A stretch of DNA of 64,000 bases, taken from Lucifuga dentata. Lineage: Eukaryota > Chordata > Actinopteri > Ophidiiformes > Bythitidae. Positions 1 to 13,400 of this stretch are shown here, one piece after another (the stretch's first letter is position 1; the number at the start of each line of letters is the position of its first letter). Where the stretch lies: the NCBI GenBank assembly GCA_014773175.1, contig VXCM01000116.1, positions 186,001 through 250,000 of the forward strand, given 5' to 3'. The notes below the pieces were generated by a model. The model was not told where the DNA came from, did not search any database, and saw only the letters and a program-made list of their open reading frames with translations. A program made the translations under genes and the position numbers.

Positions 1-25
1 TGACCTAAATGTTCTGTGTGTACAG

Positions 26-148
26 GTGAAAGCTGACTATGCCCGACTCAAGGAGACCCTCTGTGCTGTGACGCAGGAGAGAGATTTAGCCCTGTGGGAG
101 AGGAACCAGCTCCAAGGCAAACTGGAGAACCTAGAGCAGGTGCTCAAG
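26..148 (+). CDS. rimbp2: RIMBP2 exon: coiled coil, first exon in window
   Basis: 41 codons, phase 0 at both ends, between an AG at 24-25 and a GT at 149. It reads as charged heptad-like sequence ([10 protein letters not shown] to LENLEQVLK) matching the N-terminal coiled coil of RIMBP2. Earlier exons are outside the window. Confidence 0.93.
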
Positions 149-3100
149 GTGAGGAGTTAAGCTCCAAGAACAGATATGACTCCACTGTCGGTATTCCTAG
201 TCGCGTGTCTATCCTGGGATCCTAGTTCAGGTCTTATTTTTAACCTTTGCTGGTACTCTTCCCCTACTTGTGCTACACTGCCTCCCCCTGGTTATTTTCC
301 GCTCTATTGTCTAATGTCCCTGACATGTCTGTTGCCTTCCAGTGTCGCGTTGGGAGGTCTCACCAGGAGCTGTGAAACAGTAGAAGCTTGGAGCAGTCTG
401 TCCACCCCACCTTCTGCTTTAATGTTTTCCAACCCTCCCTGACCTGCCCCTTCCTGCCCTCCCTCACCCCCTCTGCCCCCGTTAGAATTATAAGGTATCG
501 CTGCTGCGTCCGTCTGTTAGGGGGCAGTTTTATCCAGTCTGATTCTGAATGCTTTCTGTCCACCACAATGGCTGTGCTTATCTTTCCCTTTTATCCGTGG
601 GCTGCTCACCAGACATACAAATGGTCACCCTGCTGTAAGGCCACTCCACTGTGGAATGTGATTTTTGCATGAGGCAGGACAAAGAGTTTGGCTTTAGCAG
701 AAGGAGGAGGAGATGGAGACTCTGGGTTAGGGGGTCACTTTTGATGATGATAATGTCACCTCCAAAGTTAATGACATTACCCATCCTAGACTGTAATATT
801 TACTGGCATGAAAATGTCATTTGCTTCTTTCACCTTACAGCGTTGCAGTTTATGGTTGGAGTAGTCATGTGACCCGATGACGCTGGCATACCGTGCTATA
901 AACAGCCTAGCATTCAGTCTCCTGTATTGTATGGCTTCTTTTGTTGTTATGGATGACCACAGACAAGTGAGCACGCAATGGAGTTTGCTCACCCTTTTCA
1001 TGTAACTTAAAACCCTGTATTGATCATGCAAAGACAACATTGCTGAGGACAGCCTTTCAGACAGTCCCAGTAATGAGACTTCTAACAGGTATTGTGTTAC
1101 CTAAAGGGGGCAGCAAACCTGACTGTGGATTGATGATTGTTTTTTGTTCACACAGCAAAGCATCTTTAGTCCTCATCCATAAGCACCTTTGTGGAAAATT
1201 TGATCAGATCTCTCTAGAGGATCATTTGACATAAACTGTTCTCACATGCGCCCTGGCAAGTTTATGTCTGTTTTAATTTTAAGGGTTTAAAGGTCAGTAC
1301 AGTATGTGTGGTGTTTGTGCACATGTAAAACCTGTGTCGTTTCTAGAGATGCTTTATTTTATTTTATTTATTTGTTTTTTTTGGGGGGGGNACATTGGAT
1401 TTCTGTTCCACTAACAGCAGCCCTCTCTATGCCACCCACAATCCTCCCCCTGCTCTCCTCCTCTTCCCCCTGCGGACAGCATATGCGTGAGGCTGCAGAG
1501 CGGAGGCAGCAGCTAGAGTTGGAGCATGAGCAGGCCTTGGCTGTACTCACTGCAAAGCAGCAGGAGATTGACCTTCTTCAGAAGGTAAGAGAAATCAGAT
1601 TATGTAATTGTAGCACCAGAGGGTTGGACTTTCTTGTTTGCCCAGCCTGTGCCCATGTCATGGGTCAAAGAGCTTTTGCTGAGCACTGCTGCTTTACATA
1701 CAGCCCGACAAAGATGAAAGTTAACTCAAAGACTGTTACTGATATTGACAGTAGAGCAGAGAATAGAGCTCTCCATATGCTCACTTCTCGTAACTTTTTT
1801 AAAATTAGGGTTTTAAAAAACTGAGCAGCTACAGCTACACCTCTTAATGCCATCTTTCAGCTGTCTGCTACTCGCTGAGGCTAAACAGCATGCACAACAT
1901 ATCAGACAGACATTTTTACTTGTATAGCACATTTCATACACAAGGGAGACTCATTGTGCTTCACATAAAAACATGTTAGAAAACACTTTCAGATACATTA
2001 GAAATATAAATGTGATTTAAAAAGTATGCATAGAAAGACATTTAAAGAATAAAGTCAAAACTTATTTAAACATTTAAATCNGATTTAAAAAGTATGCATA
2101 GAAAGACATTTAAAGAATAAAGTCAAAACTTATTTAAACATTTAAATCAAAAGGTTAAAATCAGAGCATATTTATCAAAGTACAATTAATAAAGTCTGAG
2201 TGCTAGGTTTACAATTTAGCAGAAAGCAGTGGTGAACATAAACGTTTTCAGTCTGGTTTTAAAAGAAGTCAAAGTTGGAGCAAGTCTTAAATCATCTGGA
2301 AGTTTATTCCAGCTATTTGCTGTATAGTAGCTAAATGCTGCTTCTCCATGTTTTGTTTTGGCCCTAGGGACAGCTAACAGACCTGAGGGGTCCCAGATGA
2401 CCTGAGGGGTCTAGAAGGTTCATATTGCCAAAGCATTTCAGTCATGTATTCTAGCCCTAAACCATTTAATGATTTATAGATAAGCAGCAGTATTTTGAAA
2501 TCAATTCTCTGACACACAGGGAGCCAATGTAGGGATTTCAGAATTGGTGTAATATATTCAAATTTTTTAGCCTTTGTTAAAACTCTGGCAGCGGCATTCT
2601 GAACAAACTGTAGGACCACTGTATCAGGACCACTTTGGTGTCACAGCAAGAAAATCAAATAGCCAAAAACCAAAATAGATATGGCATTTTGGAGGCTTTA
2701 CTTAAAATGCTGGCACAGACTTTTTGATGGTTAGGCTACTTCCTCTGTGCACTAGAGCTGACTATAATGTTAATACGAGCCCAGCAAAGGCTGAGATGGC
2801 TGATAGTGTGAACGTGATTGCAATTGTCAGTTCCTCTGGAAGCACTTGAGTCTGAATCCCAGTGTTGCTGCTGTGTTTCTCGAACTTCAGACTTGGGTAT
2901 TAAAAAGGAGAGTTCTCAGATTTTCTCTCATGACTGCTCTCTTCCTTCAGATGCTAGCTGGTTTCTTCATTCTCCTACATTAATTGCCTCCAATGTCAAT
3001 TCATGAAACTGTAACGCCTACAGATGCGGAAAACTTGTTTTTCTCAACAGATGTTCGCAGTCCCCAAAAGTAAACTAGTGTGTATTATGCTTTCTTTTTT

Positions 3101-6100
3101 TTTTTTTTTTTCNTTTTTTTTTTTTTTTTTCCCTGTAAAATGGTTTTACATACCCACACCTTACTATCTTTAGTACACTGGCCGTCTTGGAACACAATTT
3201 CAGATTTTTTCCCAACAATTTTTGCTTGTGCACAACCTTAGTCCAGGCCATTATTTTCTGATATGGCTCAAATCTTTATTGTTTCATTGCTAAATTTGGG
3301 TATATATATGGAAAGTTTGACCTGGATTACAATAAAAACACAGATATACACTGTTTTCAGTCTGAGTCGCTGATATACAGGAAATAAAGTGTCAGGAAAA
3401 TTGGATAATGTCAGGCAAGTGATTAGTCACGGGTTAATTAAGCTGAATAGACTTGGAAATACTTTCATGATTATATATACCTTCTGGCATTGACTTTAAT
3501 CATTTTGTGTGGCAAGCTACATCCATTTCACTAATAAATAGGATGAAATAAATAATAAAATTTGGAAATGGTGAGACACAGAACCTGCAAGAGTTTGTGG
3601 TAATCTTTCTGAAGCTGCCTTTCTACCAGTTTTCCAACCATTTTCATGTTAGATGCCCTTTTTGATGTTAAACCAATATTTAAAGTTGTGCCAAATTGTT
3701 TGACCCAGGCCGCTCTGTACTATATACAGTAAATATAAAAACAATAGAAAGTTATTTCTGGAGGTTTAATGTTTTTTTTAAATTGTAAAACACAACTGTA
3801 ACAGCTGAAACTGACCTGAAACACTGCACCCCTGTGTTTCCCAGGCTCAGGTTGAGGCTAAAAAGGAACATGAAGGCGCTGTCCATCTGTTAGAGGTGAG
3901 CCTGTGGATGCTAGGTGGGTGAGGGTGGGGTGGTCGGCTGTGTGTGTACATGTGGTTGGTGGTGTGGTGAAAAGGGTCTGTTCATCACCAGGCCAAACCT
4001 GTGTCGACCTGAAGCCATTTCCTGCTTTTCTTCAGAGCCTGTGTTCTCATTGGTTAAAATATGAATCTGCGTCTGAATATTTGGATTTCTTCTTACAATA
4101 TGGTTTAATTGACTTGTAAAGCACCAAATTCTACTAAACAAAGTTCTGTGAGTAATAAGTGTGTGTGACACATGGCCATTATCTATCTACTAATTCGAAT
4201 TTCTACTGTTACTTTAAGTGATTTGCCTGCGTGACACAACAATAGATGTTAATTTTACAAGTGTTTTTCTTTCAGAATGTGTATGAATGATCACACGTGT
4301 AATTGTGCTTTATTTCTTTCACTGTATGGTTGTGTGTTTATGCATATACAGAACCACTTGGACAGCATGCAGGTATTTCAGAACTGTTTGTATTTATTTA
4401 CTTGATTTTTTTTTTTTTTTTTTTTTNTTTTTTTTTTTTTTTTTTTGACTGCCGTGGCCGTAGAACTAGAAAGCGCTCATAGAGCTCATACCACTGCCAA
4501 GGATACACAGTGCTGTACATTTAATTTAATAATTAAAACATGTTTAGAAACATGTGAATAAACACACAGACACAATCATGGAGGTCAAAAGTTTGGAGAA
4601 TTTCCACAAATCCCATCTGGGAACATGAGAGCTTTTTACAGGCATGAACTGTATAAAATTTTAAATGCATCATATTAGGTTGCATGAATACTAACTTACA
4701 GCCATTTAACATCTATCATGTTGTTGTAGTGCCACCTATAGGCCAAATACCATAATATTTTACAGGACTGACCAACGTTGATACATCCATGTGATCTAAA
4801 TTTTGTTGTAACTGCACAATTCTTTTGAGAGTTATTGTTTGGTTATGGTTTATATCAACAGGCCAAACATAGAAGGCAGACAGGAAGACAGTGTGGCATA
4901 TTAAAAAAAAAAACAAAACAAAAGAAAAAAAACAACGAATGAATTCTAATAATGACCATATGGTGATGCTGTCAACCTCAATGATTGACCAGTTCTTCCT
5001 TACTATTTTAAGAAATTTAACAGGAATCTGTTCAAACTTACTCAAACTAACTTTACAGATGTTCTGCTATCTAACAGACAAACAGGACTGAAAACATAAC
5101 TTCCTCCTGGAGGTAACACTTAAACACAATGTGAGTCTTGATGCTAAAACCACTTTATGATTTCTATACAAGTGGCTCTCTGAAGGTAAATGGTAACTCA
5201 CAGGCTACATTAATTAAGAACTAATTTTGTGTGGTTTCAGCTTTTCAGAGTTGCTCAGAGCTTCCTGCCTCGGAGTTCTAAAAGCTTTAACGCTATGAAC
5301 CACTAATAAAGCAAACTGCTGATTTATGAACTGGTTTGCTTTTTGAAAGGCTGGCCATTATGTCTAAAAAATTTAAATTAACGTCCATCAGCACAGAAGG
5401 ACACGCAATTTGTGCATACACATAGACCCTATCTGACTATATTAGACTGACTTCAGTGAGTGCAGAAGATGTATCAGTAAAATCATCATCCATTACAGGT
5501 GTTTTTATACATTCATTCCTTTTAGCGTTTTCCTCTAGATTAGTTTCTAAATGGGAAAATAAAGACACTGTATCAAACAGCATCAAAGGATCCCAAAGCC
5601 AAACAGTGAGGGATGTGATCCTTTTCTGTTGTAGCTGCAGCACTGCATGTATGTCGTCCAGCATGTCACAAAGCGTCTCTCTGCCATACAGCTGAGAACT
5701 GTATGATGCTAACGAGTGGTTTAACCTTTGTGTTAAGTCACCAATGTACTGGTTAACAAATGCAGGAATTCCTCTGCCATCGCTAGTCTAATAGCATGTT
5801 CATGTCCAACCAAACAACCTGTCTGCATGACGTGCACTCAGTGTTTCACCAGAGCAGCAGCAGCAATGCAGCAGGTATTGTTGTATTGGGCAGCACTAAT
5901 AAATTCCATGCTAGCTTAATTGTTCTCACAACATATTTGGCTGCTGAAGATCATTTGAAGATTAAAATGTGATTCTTGATTATTTAACTTATGCACCAGC
6001 ACATGGAATTTCTGTTATGCTTGTCCATACGATTATGTTCACGTTTATCAATGTTTCCTGCAAACGTTTGCACTTTTGGTTTGTGTATTGCCTTGAAGCA

Positions 6101-9100
6101 AGTGGCTTCAGTGCAATGGTTTTATTAGTATTAACTCTAGTTGTGCATGTGGTATATATACTGTATTATTGAACATAGGTTAAGAGTTCATTGTAGGTCT
6201 TTCTCTGTAGAGACTGATCCACTTGAGTCCAAAATCTCATTCTATATTCAGTTTTTGTGTAGAAATACTGTACAGATGTACCTGCTTTCAGTGTGTACTG
6301 TATGTACTCTAGTATTCCTGTGTGCATAACCTTCATTCTCTAGTTTCCTCATTTTTGTCTTCGGTTACTTCCTTTTTTTTGCCATCCTCTCTGTATCTCT
6401 CTCTCTCGTCTCTCACTCTTCTATCTACACTTTTCTTGTCCTCCCTCACTATCATCAGGCCAAAGTCCTTGAGCTGGAGGAAAAATGTCGGGCTCAGAGT
6501 GAGCAGTTCAACCTCCTGTCGAAAGAGCTGGAGAAGTTCCGGCTCCAGGCTGGGAAGTTTGATATCCTCAGCACTGAACCCTTAACCGTATGCGAATCCC
6601 CTGGATCGCCTAACAAATCCCTGTCCCAGCTCCTTAATGGACTGGCTGCTCCCATAGGGAAAGGTGTGTGCGCTTCATATCCAAGCCATTTTCATTACTT
6701 TAAGATTAGTTTTACACTAATCCAGTCATATTTTCAAGCAGCTGAGATTTCATTTTGGACTGAAACAAAAGCAAGAGACAGTTTGTTTGATTTGAGACAA
6801 TTGTGATACTCATAAATAAATTTATCATTTCGGTCATGTGAGAGCTGTTGATCATAACTACATATTTTATATCACAGATCAGAAGATTCAGTTCTCTTTA
6901 GTGATTGTGGGTTGGAAAGCAATGTTTCAAACTTAATCTGCATCAAACCCTAGCTTTATGACATTATCAGCTAAAATGTTTTTAAGCTTTGTAAACAAAT
7001 GGATCGTTTATCAATAATTAAATTTTTATATACCAACCATTTTGACATTGAAGAATATGAGATTACACATACTATATGTCATGTGATCAGCTATGTCTAC
7101 AGGTTGTATTTTTGCACCATGACTGATTGTTTTTGTGGTAGCTGAACTCTTGGTAATTTAATTTGGTATAATTCCAATATGAATTGTTATAATTTCATAT
7201 GAGGGTACATCTCATTGTCCTACAGGCAATGAGGCTCCAACAAGCAGATCTTTGATATCTGAGTTCATCCGACCGCTCCAGATAAGTGGAGATAAACCTG
7301 AGCTGCTGTCTGTCAAGCCAACGTTCCTCACCCGCGGTCGAACCAGCAGTCCGCGACGGGCTTTCCTCTCTGAGGTACAGCATCTTTTTATGTTGGTTTT
7401 GTGCATTGTTTTATGATACTTTTTTTACATTGGACATCTTGACTAATGAACAAAACTTTTCAAGGAATTTACACTACAGGCCAGAAGTTTGAGGCCTCCT
7501 CAAATTTTTTTTTTAATTTTTTTTTTTTTTTTAGCAAAAAATCATTAATATAGTTTGTTTTACAATTTATTCCACAGGAAATGACAAAAATATATAAAAT
7601 AAATGTAACTAATTAACTTTCAAGAAGAATTTGTCAACAAGAGCACATTATGTAGCCACTGTGACTTAAGAAATGATTTGTAATGAAGGCATGCCCAGTC
7701 TGTATTTGTGCACTGGCACTCCAGTTTATAGTTTGTGACACAAACTATAAATTTGCAGTTCCTCAATATGAAGTTCAGAAGATGCAGAGTAATAGCATGA
7801 GCAGACTGTGTAGCAAGCTAATCCCAAAAAGATGTGGGAGAAGGCAGACAGCAGCTAATGAATAGAATGTTAAAACACATTAGCAAGAGAGTTGGAACAC
7901 AACTGGAGTGTCAGTGCACTAATACAGACTAATGCCTTCATTAAAAATCATTTCTTAAGCCATAGTTACATAATGTGCTCTTCTTGACAAATTCTTCTTG
8001 AAAACTAATTAGTTACATTTATTTTATATATTTTTTTGTCATTCCCTGTACAGTAAATTATAAAACAAACAGTGTATTAATGATTTCTTTTTAAAATCTG
8101 GGGGTGGCCTCAAACATCTGGTCTGAAGTGTATTAGGGTATTATTAGGGTATTATAGGGTGTATTATTTAATAAGATGCAAAATGTGCAATTGAAAGTAT
8201 ACTATGGTGGTAAACCCTGAGAATGACAATTTGATCTTGAAAACAGAATATTTTTTTCTTTGCCTTCAATAGATGGAAAAAGAACTCAGCTCAACCACCA
8301 GGTCCAAGCCGAGGTTCACGGGAAATGTTCGTCTGTGTATCGCTCGGTACAGGTATGTACACATCAAACACTAATTGTCCTCCTCTTCAGTTTGTATATG
8401 AAACATAGCAATAACCTTAAGCTATTTGGATGTAACCAATTAAATACTAAAATGTTTGAATTTGCATAAAGTGAGTGGTTAAAAAGGCACAACAAGAGCT
8501 TTGTGCTACTATTTCAGAATAGGTTGAAGATCTGCTAAGAATACTGAACCAGCTCTTCAAAATGAACTGGCAGCTCAAGTCTTGTGGAGATAATTTGCTT
8601 TCTCTCACAGAGCTTTAAGCCCTGCTCTTAAAAATGATGCAGTGTTTCTTTCAACAAAGAAAATTACCTGTCAGCACATAAAATAATTGGAATCCTTAGA
8701 GCATAAATATTTGAAACAGGGCCAGAGCTCTCCACCCACGCCTCCAACACATCTTTCATTTAGCGAAAAAAACAAACAAACAAACAAACAAATAAATGGC
8801 TGGAAAAAAATTAACTAAACTAAAAAAAGCATCATCAGCAAATGTGTCTTTCCTGGATATTTCTTAAAAATTGCGTAAAATACAAGTGCTTCATCTATTT
8901 AGCTGATTTATTCGTTTTTCACCTTAGTTACAATCCTTATGATGGGCCTAATGAGCATCCTGAGGCAGAGCTCCCCCTGGTGGCAGGAAAGTACCTCTAT
9001 GTTTATGGGACAATGGATGAGGATGGCTTTTATGAAGGTTTGGTCATTTAAGGTTTTTTAATCTCCTATTATTTCTCTCATATCACTACAATGCCAACTT

Positions 9101-10374
9101 TCTCTTCTTTTGTTTCTCAGGAGAGCTGCTGGATGGACAGCAGGGTCTTGTCCCCTCTAATTTTGTGGAATTTGTCCAAGATGAGGCACCCTGTGTTCAA
9201 AACAGAGATATGGCTAAAGAACCTGGCTACCTCAACCACAGTAGCTTGGGGCCCCAGAGACTGGGGGTTGGCATGGTAACGAGGACAGGCTTAAGCAGCA
9301 GCCTCCTGTCTGACAGTAAACTGGACTGTCTAAGCACCAGCAGCTTAGGCATGGACCTCCTTGGCTCCTCCAGCAATGGCATGGGAACCTTGGATGTTAG
9401 CATAGATGAGATTGGTGAAGACGTTGTGCCTTATCCCCGCCGTATCAATCTGATCAAACAACTGGCCAAGAGTGTGATTATAGGCTGGGATCCTCCTGTG
9501 GTACCACCAGGTTGGGGCTCCATCAGTGGATACAATGTCTTGGTGGATAAGGAGGTACGAATGAGTGTCCCCTTTGGGGGCAGGACAAAGTCTCTTATTG
9601 AGAAGCTCAACCTGGTCACCAACACGTACCGCATCTCAGTGCAGTGCATCACTGACAGGGGCCCATCAGATGAGCTGCGGTGCACTCTGCTGGTAGGAAA
9701 GGATGTGGTGGTGGCACCTTACTACCTGCGGGTGGACAACATCACGCAGGTTTCCGCTGAGCTCTCTTGGATGCCCAGCAACAGCAACTATAGTCACACC
9801 ATCTTCGTCAATGGTGCAGAGTATGACGTGGTGAAGGCAGGAGGCTGTAAGTACAAATTCTTCAACCTGAAGCCCATGACGGTTTACAAGGTGAAGGCTG
9901 TGGCTCAGCCACATCAGGTGCCTTGGCAGCTTCCTCTAGATCACAGGGAGAAGAGAGAGATCTCTGTGGAGTTCTGCACTCAGCCTGCAGGTCAGTCTCA
10001 CATAGCTACACATTTATACATTCAGGTACAGTGGGGTCCAAAAGTCTGAGACCACATCGAAAATCTGATGTTTCCCATGTAGAAATAATCAGAAAGTCTG
10101 AATCACAACAAGCTCTTTGGAACATTGTCAAAATCATGCTGGGATAACTTGGGTCATCAGGTTTTGCACAAAACCATGCTAGCCTGAGTCCATGCTGTCA
10201 TTAAAGCAAAAGGAGGGCATACCAAATACTAAGATATTCTGAAATTCAGTTTTTCCCCATACATAGGCTTTACTTAGGTGGCCTGCCCAGCTAATTGAAG
10301 ACCCACCCAGGTTTTGCGGGACGACCCAGTCTTAAAAATAATACAACTGCGACGCTGCTGTTGTCACACACACT

Positions 10375-10412
<38 letters not shown>

Positions 10413-13400
10413 GTGAGAAGATGAACTGCGACATGTATATTTCATTTCAATGCACATTAATCAACATCTAACTATAAAGACAGAAATCTTTGTCTGTTGC
10501 ACCAACATCCCGAGAACTCAGCACTGTATGAAGTTGAAATTCGGCAGGTTCATTGCCCAGAACCCAAGAACGTGCAGTGTTGCGTGTGAAGTTGTTTGGA
10601 TGAAAAATCTCTGTCTGTGCAGCGTTTCCCATACATAGGCTTTACTTGGGCAGCCCACCCAGGTAGATTGTAAGATAAAATCCGAATCATGGGACGGAAG
10701 GTAGACCCAGCCTTAAAAAAATACCACTGTGACACTGCTGTCACACACACTGACACCTGCACACACAGCGAGAAGATGAACCGCGACATGTATATTTCTA
10801 TTTTTGTATATGTATATTTCTATTTGAGAGAATAGANGAGAAGATGAACCGCGACATGTATATTTCTATTTTTGTATATGTATATTTCTATTTGAGAGAA
10901 TAGAATAGGATCGTGTCGGGGCTTGGACACACAGCATGTCTGTCCACCGCCACAAGTAAAATTTCAACCTGTGGGAAACGCTGATCATGTACATTTTTTA
11001 AAGATTCAACTTTTCACTCTAAGTGTTAAGATGATATTATCATTTGTAATGAAAAATCTTGTATTAAATTCAAAAACAAAGCCAAATAGAAGCATTTTCA
11101 CAGTGGTCTCAGGCTTTTGGTAGCCATTGCCAGAGCTACAAGGATGTTCCTCATTCTTCCCTAATATTATTGTTGATCTTGTAGTAAAATAATTCTGCAT
11201 CTGATGTTTTACTGTGAATTTTACAGCAAACAAAGCAATCTATATATGAAGTGACAAGTTTCCAGACCACAACATTTACAAAACTGACAAATATATAATC
11301 CATTTCCATGTTTCCCCGGCACTTTCAATTGTAGTCAAGGATTTGTGTACCAGACATGCATATCGCAAACATAAAAAAAAGGGAAAATTGCAATGAGAAG
11401 GCATCCAAGAACCTTCATAACATCACAAGAATCTCCAAAATATGTGTAAATAACATGTAATCTGTTGTAATCTTGTTGTTGCTTCGCTGCTGCCAGTACA
11501 GTTAAACTTGGTATCACAGCCTCACTGTCTGGCTTCATTTTGATAATTTTTAAAGTGAGATTGTAATGATAGCAATTCTTTCCACAGCCAACGAAATTCT
11601 GGCAGTGTTTTGTGTGTGTAGAAGTATTGATATTGTTAGCCAATTGTGGGCACTAATGAAAGAGCGCAGACATTGTATTGTTGCTTTTAATGTGACTGAA
11701 TGCCTAGAGGATGAAGGGAAGGGAAGTAGGTAGAAAAGCAAATAGAGTTTAGGTGAAGGCTCATCACTCGGCCGTAAAGTCATACTGATCATATGATCAG
11801 ATAAGGAAAGGGGCTTCAATAATCTGACTGATCTCCATCTTCTTGGCTGAACACACCAATTAATTACATGACCAGCTTTGTAGCCTCTGTAAGTTTAATG
11901 CCTTTGATACTTCTACTTCCTGGACATTTACACAGCAAGCAATTTTACTGGTGGTTTTGTTTTATTATAACCTTTATTTATGCAGGCAATTCCCAATAAG
12001 AATATAAATCTCTTGTTAAAGGTACACCTGGATAAGACAGGATCTAACAGAGAAATAATGCAAAAATCATGTAAAAATAGTTTTAAAATGAAAAGAAAGG
12101 GAGTACTTTTGTTGGCAGCTGACTAGTTAACGTGAAGAGTTCATTAAAATCTGTCGAACATGTTAATTAGAAGCATCTGACAGTCTCAGTATCGGTGTTG
12201 GAGGACCGTTGTCAATAATGACCACAGTGTCTGTCGACGCTGCATTAGATTTTCACACTGTGTGTTCTCCAAACAAGTGATATTAGTATTACTCACACCG
12301 AGCAGCTTCAGTTCTCTGTCTGGAAATCAGTATCTACTGTATGTGTCTAGTACTAATGAAAGTAGCTCCACTGAAATATTAATTCAAACTCGTTTCAGTT
12401 GTCAGAGGAGCTTGTTGTTTATGGCAGTTGGGTTCAAAAACAATGAGGAAATTAAATCTGCAAATAGCCGGTGCTTCTGTTCCACGATGGTGTCTCTGCC
12501 ACTCAGTGCAGAAAAGTGATTAAGATTGGATTGATGTAGGTTTTCAGACACATGGCTGACGGCACCTGCTCGCTCTCTGACTGTAGGCGAGCAGCACAGA
12601 TGGGTCTGTTGGTTCGTACGCAGGCACCAATGACAGATTGTGAAAATGACAGTTTTTATTTTTTGATACTCGATAGAAAATTAGCAGAGAGAGAACCTGG
12701 CAGCAGGATGTTGCTTTACATTTATTCATGGCAGAATGTTAGCAAACTGTGCTTTCTCAACCGCCTATAGTGCAAATCAGTGAACATCAACATACACACC
12801 ATAAAACTGCACCGAAAGCATTAAATAATCTGTCTACAGATTACAGGTTGTAAATGTGCTGAAATACTAAATTTAAGTAAATATTCAATGTAGTCAACAT
12901 TTACTCAGGCTCTCTGTGTGTAGTCCTAGTGTGCTGCTGATAGATTTGAACCCCAAACAGCCTTAAATGTGATGTTGAACAAGCTAATGCATGCTTTGAA
13001 TGCAAGATTTTGTGAGTTTACACCACTTTCAACCACTGAATATTTGAGTCCTGGACTAGACGGTTTAGATTTAGTTACCCAAAAGCAGCATTACACTCAC
13101 AGGTACGTAATACCTGTGAGACATTTACTGTTCCTGCATGAGATTATACTGCTTTCATAACTCTGTGCAAGGTTATAGAATGGGAGAAATGCAGAGGACA
13201 TCAGCAGATTACCGTTTGATGAAATAGGCAGAAAAATGGCTCAGACAGTGTTGAGTTGTTTGTTTTTCTCTTCTTATCCAGTGTGTGTTGTGCTTCCCAG
13301 GGCCCCCCCTCCCTCCCCAGGAGGTGCAGGTCCAGTGCGGTCCAACACCCGGGGTCCTGCAGGTCAGATGGAAGCCACCATTTCTGACACCCGCAGGAAC

